Source of the DNA: a virus
Direction: 5' to 3' (one strand)
IMG/VR virus record: IMGVR_UViG_3300037070_000351
Span: 1 to 20,296 of that record
DNA length: 20,296 nucleotides
Shown: in pieces, positions 14,338 through 20,296 of the stretch
How the letters are laid out: each line of letters opens with the position of its first letter
How positions within the stretch are numbered: the first letter of the stretch is position 1
Notes under the pieces: generated by a model
What the model was told of the DNA's origin: nothing
The model's input: only the letters and a program-made list of their open reading frames with translations
Database searches by the model: none
Translations under genes and position numbers: made by a program

Positions 14338-14796
14338 ATGCATTTCTGCAAGGCCACCATCGCCTTGGGCGAAGACATGCGCAACACCGTCAACCGCGAC
14401 GAGACCAGCCCGATCTCGTGGCCGGAGGTCGAGATCGTCCGCCTTCTGCATGGCGATGCCGCCGTCACCGACATCATCCCGTTCGTGCAGGTGTCGCAGT
14501 CGCCGCGCGCCGAGCGCCAGCGCCTTGCCGAAATCTACGGCGACCAAGCCTGCAAGGACGCTTGGGGAGGCCGTGCCGGACCCGGCGAGATGGAGGCCCC
14601 CGAGGCCACGCTGAAGGCTGGCGTGACGTGGGTGAACCCGATCACCCGGATGGTCGAGGTCACCTCGCCCGGCGGCGGCACGACCCGGCCGGAGACCATC
14701 GAGGAGGAGACCGATCTGGAGACACCGCCGTTCGACGACCCTGCCGTCGTCGACGTGGAGGACGCTCCTGTGAAGACTATGGCCAAGAAGAGGTAA
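14338..14796 (+). CDS. Small structural-region protein of unknown function
   Basis: A 152-residue protein. ATG 14338 is chosen because AAGGAG sits at 14327-14332; the same frame stays open up to TTG 14215, but that extension would span the leader hairpin and has no ribosome site. The N-terminal domain (MHFCKATIALGEDMRNTVNR, ISWPEVEIVRLLHGDAAVTD, about 1-60) looks folded; VTWVNPITRMVEVTSPGG (about 100-117) is beta-like; the rest is acidic and Pro-rich, ending in basic AKKR. Homologues of this kind are found between capsid and adaptor genes in related phages as hypothetical proteins (from memory). It may be a head or neck accessory protein. Not recognised further. Confidence 0.65.
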   Translation: MHFCKATIALGEDMRNTVNRDETSPISWPEVEIVRLLHGDAAVTDIIPFVQVSQSPRAERQRLAEIYGDQACKDAWGGRAGPGEMEAPEATLKAGVTWVNPITRMVEVTSPGGGTTRPETIEEETDLETPPFDDPAVVDVEDAPVKTMAKKR

Positions 14797-14800
14797 GCCC

Positions 14801-15505
14801 GTGCGCACCCAGACGCTTTCCGTGATGGTCAAAAACCTGCGCGCCGAGGCGGGCCACGCGCTCTCCGTGGCGCAGGGCGTCAACCAGTACGAGACGCTGA
14901 AATACCTGCTGGCGCGAACGCAGGAAGAACTCTGGACGGCCTTCGTCTTCCCCGACCTCATGATCCGCGCCAACGTCGCGATGGCCGCAGGGCAGTATGT
15001 CTACACCTTCCCGACGACCCCGGTTGCCATGAGCTTCGACATGATCCGGGAGACATGGACGGCGCAATCCGGCTCGACCTCATGGGACGAACTGCCCTAC
15101 GGCATCGACGAAGACTGCATCAGGCCGGACAACTCCAACACCAGCCGCGCCGACCCGGTGCAGGCGTGGGATGTCGAGGACACCAGCAACTTTCGCGTCT
15201 GGCCGACACCCGACACCACGGGCGGCACCGTCCGCTTCAAGGGCCAGCGTGAGTTGGCCCCGCTGCTTGCCGACAGCGATGTCTGCACCATCGACGCCAC
15301 CGCCATTATCCTGTTCTGCGCCGCCGATCTCTTGGCGCGGGCGAAGGCCGAGGACGCCACGGTGAAGATGCAGAAGGCCCAGAGACATTTGACCAAGCTT
15401 CTCGGCAACAAGATTTCCGCCAAGCGCAAGGTCGGCTCGCTGGGCGGCGGCGCTCCGTCGATGCGGCTGCGCAACTCGAACCTGCTCTACGGTCCCGGAC
15501 AGTGA
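14801..15505 (+). CDS. Head-tail adaptor protein (podoviral connector)
   Basis: A 234-residue protein starting at GTG 14801 with AGAGGTAA just upstream. Features typical of podoviral adaptor proteins (T7 tail tubular A / SU10 adaptor type) are an N-terminal helix bundle, MVKNLRAEAGHALSVAQGVN and YETLKYLLARTQEELWTAF (about 9-48), FPDLMIRANVAMAAGQYVYTFP (about 50-71), then beta sequence with FRVWPTPDTTGGTVRFKGQREL (about 131-152) and a C-terminal helical region (DLLARAKAEDATVKMQKAQR). It should sit as a ring under the portal and join it to the nozzle. Its stop overlaps the next GTG start (GTGA), so the two tail proteins are translationally coupled. Confidence 0.8.
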   Translation: MRTQTLSVMVKNLRAEAGHALSVAQGVNQYETLKYLLARTQEELWTAFVFPDLMIRANVAMAAGQYVYTFPTTPVAMSFDMIRETWTAQSGSTSWDELPYGIDEDCIRPDNSNTSRADPVQAWDVEDTSNFRVWPTPDTTGGTVRFKGQRELAPLLADSDVCTIDATAIILFCAADLLARAKAEDATVKMQKAQRHLTKLLGNKISAKRKVGSLGGGAPSMRLRNSNLLYGPGQ

Positions 15506-17520
15506 CCTATCAGCTTATAGAAAATTTCATCTCGGGGCAGGACACCCGCAAGTCTCCGCTGACGTCGGCGGCGGGCACCCTTACCCGGCTGATCAATGCC
15601 ATGATCACCCCCGGCGGCGAGATCGCCAAGCGCCGCGCCTTCGTCAATGTCGGCAGCGTCGCTGGCTCCTTCGGCCTCGCTGCGACCGAGTCCTCGCTGT
15701 TCGTGTTCGGCCGCAATGTCGACCCGGTGGTGCCGAACATCGGCGTCCCCGGCGTCAACCTGCGCGCCTGCAAGATACCCAACACCGACACCTCGCTTGA
15801 GCAGACCGACTACGACGTGTTCGACGGCAATGTCTATCTCGCCTGCCGCACCGGGGCGTCGCTGTTCAACTATCCGACCGAGGCCCAGAACCCGCACTAC
15901 TACCTTGGCGTGCGGCCCTCGACGGTGATCTACGACGGCAAGCTCTCGGAGGGGTCCGGCAGGGGCTACTATGTCCGCACCTTCCAGTCGAAGGTCTACG
16001 CGGTCATCAACAAGCTGCTCAACTTCTCGGCCATCGGCAACCCGGTGGTGTGGGACGAGGAGGCGCTGATCGACAAGGTCGTCGTCGTCCTGCTGTCCAA
16101 CACCAACCCTGCCATCTGCACTGTCTCCGCCGCCGAGATCGGCCAGTTCACCGCCGGGCGATTCGTCTACATCGCAGGGGCCACCAAGGCGGGCCTGACC
16201 GGGGCCAACGGCTACCGGCAGATCGGCACCGTCGGGGCCACCACCTTCACGCTGAACGGCGTCAACGGCTCGACGGCGACGTCTCCGGGACAGAACGACA
16301 GCAAGGTCTCCGCCACGCCCGCCATCTCCGTGCAGTCGATCTCCAACACCAACCCGGCGCGCTGCACCATTGAAGCCGGGGCCATCGCCAAGTTCTCCGA
16401 GGGCATGAAGGTCCAGATTTATCTTCCGGCCCCCGGCCCCGGTTGGCCCGCGATGGTCTCCGGCCCGCGCATCGTCACCCAGATCAACGTCGGCACCAAC
16501 AGCTTCGCGCTGTCGGGGATCGACGCCTCCGCGCTGGCTCCGCAGAGTGCCGCAGGCTGGTGTACGCTGACCTCCGACGTCATCCGCACCGGTCGTGGAT
16601 TCATCAACATCTCGACGGTGGATGCCGACAGCGAGAAGCTGACCTCGCTGGAGGTCTACTACGACAAGCTGGCGATCTTCTCGACGCAGGCGACCCAGAT
16701 TTGGGCGGTCGACCCGGACCCCCTCCAGAACGCCTTCGAGCAGTTGCTGCGCGGCGCGGGCACCACCGCGCCGAGATCGCCGCTCCAGTACGGCTCCGGC
16801 GACGTTCTCTATCTCGACCCGTCCGGGATCAGGTCGCTGAAGGCCAAGGACAGTTCAAACAGCGCTGCCGTCTCCGACATCGGCTCTCCAGTCGACCCGG
16901 CCGTCAGGGGCATCCGCCTCGACCCGCTCAAGGGCACGCTCAACTACGCCGACGAGGCGGTCTCGCTGCTGGAGCCGAGCGTCGGCCGGTTCTGGATGAT
17001 CTTCCCGAGGGAGATTCTCTGTCTCTCGTACTTCCCCGGACCCAAGATCACGGCGTGGTCGACGCTGACGCTGCCAGAGCTTGCCGGAGCCGAGATCGAT
17101 CACGCGGTTACTTGTGGTGGGAAAATCTTCCTGCGCGACAGCGCCGACAACCTCTGGGTCTACGGAGGCACCGACGGCAAGGCCTACAACAATCCCGGTG
17201 TCGAGGTGCGGCTGCCCTACCACGACTCGAAGAAGCCCGGCCACAAGAAGGAGTTCCAAGCCTTCGACGCCACGGTCAACAGCGCCGATCCGCCGCTGGT
17301 CAATCCGGGAACGTGGCGGGTCGCTGTCTCCTACGACTACAACAACCCGGATGCCGAGGAGACCATCGCCAACATCGCGGTGCCGACATGGAACTTCGGC
17401 AGCCACGAGCTTCAGGGCTACGACAGCCACTTCTCGTTGCGCTTCTACAACAACGACAATCTTGAGGCGACGATCTCCAACGCTGCCGTCCACTACGCGA
17501 TTGCGGACGAAGAGGCATGA
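15502..17520 (+). CDS. Tail tube / nozzle protein with two inserted beta modules
   Basis: A 672-residue protein starting at GTG 15502, overlapping the adaptor stop. Position and size match podoviral tail tubular B/nozzle proteins: MTYQLIENFISGQDTRKSPL at the N-terminus, ITPGGEIAKRRAF (about 36-48), long beta-propeller-like sequence with LEVYYDKLAIFSTQATQIWA (about 384-403), and GSGDVLYLDPSGIRSL (about 433-448). Two related inserts begin at SNTNPAICTVSAAEIGQF (about 198) and SNTNPARCTIEAGAIAKF (about 280), each ending in a TFTLNGV/SFALSGI strand. They look like the FCCH-type beta modules (named after ubiquitin E1) seen in other phage tail proteins and may decorate the nozzle. It forms the DNA exit channel and binds fibres. 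Confidence 0.82.
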   Translation: MTYQLIENFISGQDTRKSPLTSAAGTLTRLINAMITPGGEIAKRRAFVNVGSVAGSFGLAATESSLFVFGRNVDPVVPNIGVPGVNLRACKIPNTDTSLEQTDYDVFDGNVYLACRTGASLFNYPTEAQNPHYYLGVRPSTVIYDGKLSEGSGRGYYVRTFQSKVYAVINKLLNFSAIGNPVVWDEEALIDKVVVVLLSNTNPAICTVSAAEIGQFTAGRFVYIAGATKAGLTGANGYRQIGTVGATTFTLNGVNGSTATSPGQNDSKVSATPAISVQSISNTNPARCTIEAGAIAKFSEGMKVQIYLPAPGPGWPAMVSGPRIVTQINVGTNSFALSGIDASALAPQSAAGWCTLTSDVIRTGRGFINISTVDADSEKLTSLEVYYDKLAIFSTQATQIWAVDPDPLQNAFEQLLRGAGTTAPRSPLQYGSGDVLYLDPSGIRSLKAKDSSNSAAVSDIGSPVDPAVRGIRLDPLKGTLNYADEAVSLLEPSVGRFWMIFPREILCLSYFPGPKITAWSTLTLPELAGAEIDHAVTCGGKIFLRDSADNLWVYGGTDGKAYNNPGVEVRLPYHDSKKPGHKKEFQAFDATVNSADPPLVNPGTWRVAVSYDYNNPDAEETIANIAVPTWNFGSHELQGYDSHFSLRFYNNDNLEATISNAAVHYAIADEEA

Positions 17521-17981
17521 GACGGATCGACGACCAGCCCGACCTCGACGATCTCGCCTCCATCGGCAGGCACCTGTGCGAGAGCGACAAGATCGAACTG
17601 GGACTGACCCGCGATCCCGACAACTACGTGTCTCTGGCGCTCGACGCTTTCGAGAGCGATTTCAAGTACGTGGTCCTCGACATGGACGTGCCGGTGATGG
17701 CGTTCGGGGCAAAACTCCTCGGCCCGATAGCTCTCGTGTGGGGTTTCAAGACCGACGAGGGACGGCCAGCCGTCGGGATGGTGACGAAATTCATCAAGCG
17801 GACTATGATCCCCGAACTCAAGAGCGAGGGGGTGAGCCGGGCCGTCTGCCTCGTGCATCCGCTCAATCAGGCATCGCAGAACTGGCTTCGCCACCTTGGC
17901 TTCACGCCACGGGCCACATCTCGGGAGTTTGGCACCCGGCATGAGGAGGTTCTCCTCTTCCAGCGCGACGATCTCCAATGA
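17517..17981 (+). CDS. GNAT-like protein, T7 gp13 (internal virion protein A) type
   Basis: A 154-residue protein whose ATG overlaps the nozzle stop (ATGA). It has a GNAT-like layout: an N-terminal helix-rich part, a central strand pair PIALVWGFKTDEGRPAVGMV (about 69-88), helix FIKRTMIPELKSEGVSRAVC, and the C-terminal NQASQNWLRHLGF typical of acetyltransferase-fold motif B. The usual acetyl-CoA pyrophosphate loop (R/QxxGxG/A) is not evident, so catalysis is doubtful. T7 gp13 has this fold and lies at the same place (after the tail tube genes) and affects virion assembly. The family match is from recall, not a search. Confidence 0.7.
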   Translation: MRRIDDQPDLDDLASIGRHLCESDKIELGLTRDPDNYVSLALDAFESDFKYVVLDMDVPVMAFGAKLLGPIALVWGFKTDEGRPAVGMVTKFIKRTMIPELKSEGVSRAVCLVHPLNQASQNWLRHLGFTPRATSREFGTRHEEVLLFQRDDLQ

Positions 17982-18499
17982 ATCAGGCCCTCGACCAGAA
18001 GCTGCTCGCGCAGGCGGTCGACGCCTACTCGTTCCGGGGCGCGAACTCCTTGGATGTCTCCCAGATCGTCAACCTCTATGGCGAGTTCTTCGCCGAGAGT
18101 GACTGGCCGAACCGCAACCTCGTCTACGACCCGCCGCGCATGTGGGCGTGGGTCTTCAGGGGCATCACCAGCGGCAACGTCCCGCACCTCTTGGCGTTCG
18201 AGAAGACCAAGGGTGAGTTGGTCGGCTCGATCTGCTACACGCTCGACCACAATTTCACGACCAAGCCCTTCGCTCATCTGGACAAATTCTTCGTTCGCCG
18301 GAAATGGCGCAGGTCTCCTGTCGGCCGGGTGCTGCTGACGCTGTGCCTTGAGATCGCCCGCGCCGACGGTGCCGCTTGTTTTAACGCCAACGCGCTCTCC
18401 GGGATGAAGGAGATCGCCAGCCTCAAGAACCTCCTGATCCACATGGGCTTCCGGGAGACCAACGGAATCGCGATGACAAGGAACTTCGACGATGTGTGA
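17978..18499 (+). CDS. Second GNAT-fold acetyltransferase-like protein
   Basis: A 173-residue protein with ATGA overlap to the gp13-like gene. GNAT features: strand LVGSICYTLDHN (about 86-97), then AHLDKFFVRRKWRRSPVGRVLLTLCLE (split over about 98-125), where RRSPVGR occupies the place of the acetyl-CoA-binding R/QxxGxG/A loop, and the C-terminal NLLIHMGFRETNGIAMTRNF (about 150-169). The loop is closer to a functional one than in the neighbour but is not canonical. Role unknown: a virion component, or modification of a phage or host protein. Its end overlaps the next gene by 8 bp. Confidence 0.65.
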   Translation: MNQALDQKLLAQAVDAYSFRGANSLDVSQIVNLYGEFFAESDWPNRNLVYDPPRMWAWVFRGITSGNVPHLLAFEKTKGELVGSICYTLDHNFTTKPFAHLDKFFVRRKWRRSPVGRVLLTLCLEIARADGAACFNANALSGMKEIASLKNLLIHMGFRETNGIAMTRNFDDV

Positions 18500-19445
18500 T
18501 CTGTTCGGCGGTTCGAGCGACGACTCCTCGCGGCAGATGATCGACATGCAGAAGGAGGAGGCGGCGGCTGCCCGCGCCAAGGAAGTGGCACGGCAGGCGC
18601 GGCTCACGTCGGGTCTCGCCCGTATCAAGGGGGCCTTCCACGGCACCCCCGAGATGGTCAAGAGAACCTTCAAGGCTGGTGCTTCCGGGATGCCGACTGG
18701 CTTCAAGCTCGTCGACCTTCCCGCTGTCTCCGCCATCGCGGGCCGTCCGGCGGGCACCAGAACGATACCGGGCCAGATGGTTCCGACCACCGGACACGGC
18801 ACCGGCAACATGCAGGAGGTCGGGGGACGGACGGTCAACACCCCGGCGGTGACTGCCGTTCCCGGACGCGCTGCCGGGAAGTACGTGCAAGGCCCGGACG
18901 GCAAGGTCTACAAGATCGGCGAGAACGTCACCGCCGACGTCGCCACCGGCAAGCAGGTGGGTGGAATCCAGCCGAGCTTCTTCAACGACTTCAAGCAGGG
19001 CATCCTCGACTACTACACGCCGCAGGTGGCGGAGAAGTACGGCGAGGCCAAGGATGAGACGACCTTCCGGCTGGCGCGCGCGGGCACACTCCGTTCGAGC
19101 GCCGCCAACGACGCGGCTGCCGACCTGTTCAAGCAGAACCTGATCAATGTCGGCGACGTCCGCAACAAGGCCGATACGGCTGCTGCCGATCTCAGGTCCC
19201 GGACGGCAGCGGAAGAGGCCAAGGCTGTCTCCCAGCTTTACGCGACAGAGAACCCGGACGTCGCGGCCAACCAAGCGACGGCCGCGATCCGCAACATCAC
19301 GTCGGAGGACCCGCCGACCACGGCGCTGGGCGACATCTTCAACGTCGCGGCCATCGGTGGCGCGAAGTACATGCAGGGTGCCGACAACGCGGCTTTTGCG
19401 AAACGCGTCGGGGCACTGCCGAAGCCACAGACCCGAACCGTCTAG
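18492..19445 (+). CDS. Internal virion / ejection protein 1 (predicted)
   Basis: A 317-residue protein starting MCDLFGG, 8 bp inside the previous gene, with a weak ribosome site. The N-terminal helix is charged (QMIDMQKEEAAAARAKEVAR, about 15-34), the middle is Gly/Thr/Pro-rich (about 55-150), and the C-terminal half is helical: FFNDFKQGILDYYTPQVAEK (about 162-181), TFRLARAGTLRSSAANDAAA (about 191-210), VSQLYATENPDVAANQATAA. There is no TM or signal peptide. Location after the tail genes matches the internal virion proteins that enter the cell with the DNA in T7-like phages. The next gene also starts MCD, a start seen in some gp14-like proteins. No enzyme motif seen. Confidence 0.62.
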   Translation: MCDLFGGSSDDSSRQMIDMQKEEAAAARAKEVARQARLTSGLARIKGAFHGTPEMVKRTFKAGASGMPTGFKLVDLPAVSAIAGRPAGTRTIPGQMVPTTGHGTGNMQEVGGRTVNTPAVTAVPGRAAGKYVQGPDGKVYKIGENVTADVATGKQVGGIQPSFFNDFKQGILDYYTPQVAEKYGEAKDETTFRLARAGTLRSSAANDAAADLFKQNLINVGDVRNKADTAAADLRSRTAAEEAKAVSQLYATENPDVAANQATAAIRNITSEDPPTTALGDIFNVAAIGGAKYMQGADNAAFAKRVGALPKPQTRTV

Positions 19446-19455
19446 GAGACACACC

Positions 19456-20274
19456 ATGTGCGATCCTGTCTCCCTGTCGATTGCCAGCACCGTCGTCGGG
19501 GCCGTCGGCACCATCGGCGGTGGCATGGCCCAGCGTTCGGCTGCGAAGAAACAGCAGGAAGAGGTCAACGTCTGGCAGCAGCAGCAGAAGAAGGACCGCG
19601 CCGCCGAGCAGGTCAGGCAGGAGGAGTTGCGCAAGGAGGCTGACGCCGCCCGCCTCAAGGGTGTGCAGGACCTCTCCGGTGACGAGCAGGTCAAGCGTCA
19701 GAAGGAAGAGGAGGCGCGTCTCGCCTCCTACCTGACGGGGCAGGGCGACGCCAACGCCACCCCCGAAGCCGACATCGGTCCCCAAGCGACAGCCGACACC
19801 GCGATGTTCTCCGGCCAGCAGGGTGGAGACGCGGTCTCCAATAGCGACCTCGCCAAGAAGATCAGCGAGGCGAGTTCCAGTGCGCAACAACGCATCAAGG
19901 CGCTCGCCAAGGTCTCCTCCTACGGGGAGAGCTTCGGTGGTCTGGGCACCGAGAACCCGCTGCTCCAGCAGGAGGCTGGCACCGGCATCGACATGGCCAA
20001 CGAGATGCGGCGCGGGTCTCTCGGCGCGTTCGGTGTCGAGAAGGCCGTCGATCCCGTCCAAGTGTCGTTCACGCCGTCGCCGTTGGCCGACATCTTCTCG
20101 ACGGCGCTGTCTCTCGGCGCGCAGGGAATGGGCGGCAAGTTCGGCAGTCCGTTCGCCGGTTCCGATTCCACCTCGACGCTGTTCCCGGCCGCGCCCAAGG
20201 CGTCGACCTTCATCGGACCTGCCGTGCCCCTGCCGAAGAAGTACGCATCGCCAAGCAGCGCCAACATCTTCTAG
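19456..20274 (+). CDS. Internal virion / ejection protein 2, gp14-like (predicted)
   Basis: A 272-residue protein with AGGAGAC 6 bp before ATG. The N-terminus MCDPVSLSIASTVVGAVGTIGG is hydrophobic enough to insert in a membrane (about 5-22), followed by a charged coiled coil, RSAAKKQQEEVNVWQQQQKK and EQVRQEELRKEADAARL (about 27-75), a second Arg/Lys/Glu segment to about 95, then a polar, Gly/Ser-rich, beta-poor remainder. An N-terminal apolar helix plus coiled coil is the layout of T7 gp14-type proteins, which form the outer-membrane part of the ejection conduit. Family assignment is by layout and position only. Confidence 0.66.
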   Translation: MCDPVSLSIASTVVGAVGTIGGGMAQRSAAKKQQEEVNVWQQQQKKDRAAEQVRQEELRKEADAARLKGVQDLSGDEQVKRQKEEEARLASYLTGQGDANATPEADIGPQATADTAMFSGQQGGDAVSNSDLAKKISEASSSAQQRIKALAKVSSYGESFGGLGTENPLLQQEAGTGIDMANEMRRGSLGAFGVEKAVDPVQVSFTPSPLADIFSTALSLGAQGMGGKFGSPFAGSDSTSTLFPAAPKASTFIGPAVPLPKKYASPSSANIF

Positions 20275-20283
20275 GAGCCAGAC

Positions 20284-20296
20284 ATGGCGACCATGG
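20284..20296 (+). CDS. Start of next gene (truncated by window end)
   Basis: AGGAG at 20273-20277 precedes ATG 20284; only four codons (Met-Ala-Thr-Met) are inside the window. Position suggests another internal virion protein, for example a large gp15/gp16-like protein, but the sequence cannot show this. Confidence 0.5.

Overview
The window is a 20.3 kb stretch of a tailed-phage genome with podovirus-like architecture, either free phage or prophage. All recognisable genes are on the + strand, densely packed, often with 1-8 bp start/stop overlaps. Base composition is GC-rich with G/C-ending codons, so a high-GC host is implied. A rhizobial or other alphaproteobacterial host is plausible, but that is inference. 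No integrase, replication, tRNA or CRISPR gene is visible.

Layout. (1) 1-372 is the only long non-coding stretch. It holds GGAGAC motifs, a GGAGACA/TGTCTCC palindrome, two direct copies of a 23-bp AT-rich repeat 31 bp apart, and a perfect operator-like palindrome. (2) 373-627 encodes a small protein that could be a terminase small subunit. (3) 652-4028 encodes two tail fibre proteins; the second ends in a self-cleaving S74 intramolecular chaperone. (4) 4043-7184 is an IPT-domain protein, a GH25 lysozyme (endolysin), three membrane or exported lysis candidates including a gene nested in another frame, a two-TM holin candidate, and two related small proteins, the second also carrying an IPT domain. 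(5) 7216-9394 encodes an N4 gp49/Sf6 gp66-family protein, the large terminase and a small unknown. (6) 9408-14147 is the head module: portal, scaffold, major capsid protein, closed by a strong intrinsic terminator. (7) 14338-20274 holds a small unknown, a head-tail adaptor, a large tail tube/nozzle protein, two GNAT-like proteins (the first resembling T7 gp13) and two candidate ejection proteins. A further gene starts at 20284.

How it works together. The order fibre - lysis - large terminase - portal - scaffold - capsid - tail tube - internal virion proteins is a circular permutation of the T7-like late region. Terminase and portal package DNA into a shell built from scaffold and capsid protein; adaptor and nozzle form the short tail; fibres bind the host; the GNAT-like and internal proteins probably act in ejection; holin, lysozyme and spanin-like proteins lyse the cell. 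The most unusual points are the dual-frame coding in the lysis cassette, the paralogous IPT proteins flanking that cassette, the operator-like leader, and a strong excess of the hexamer GGAGAC/GTCTCC over the whole window.
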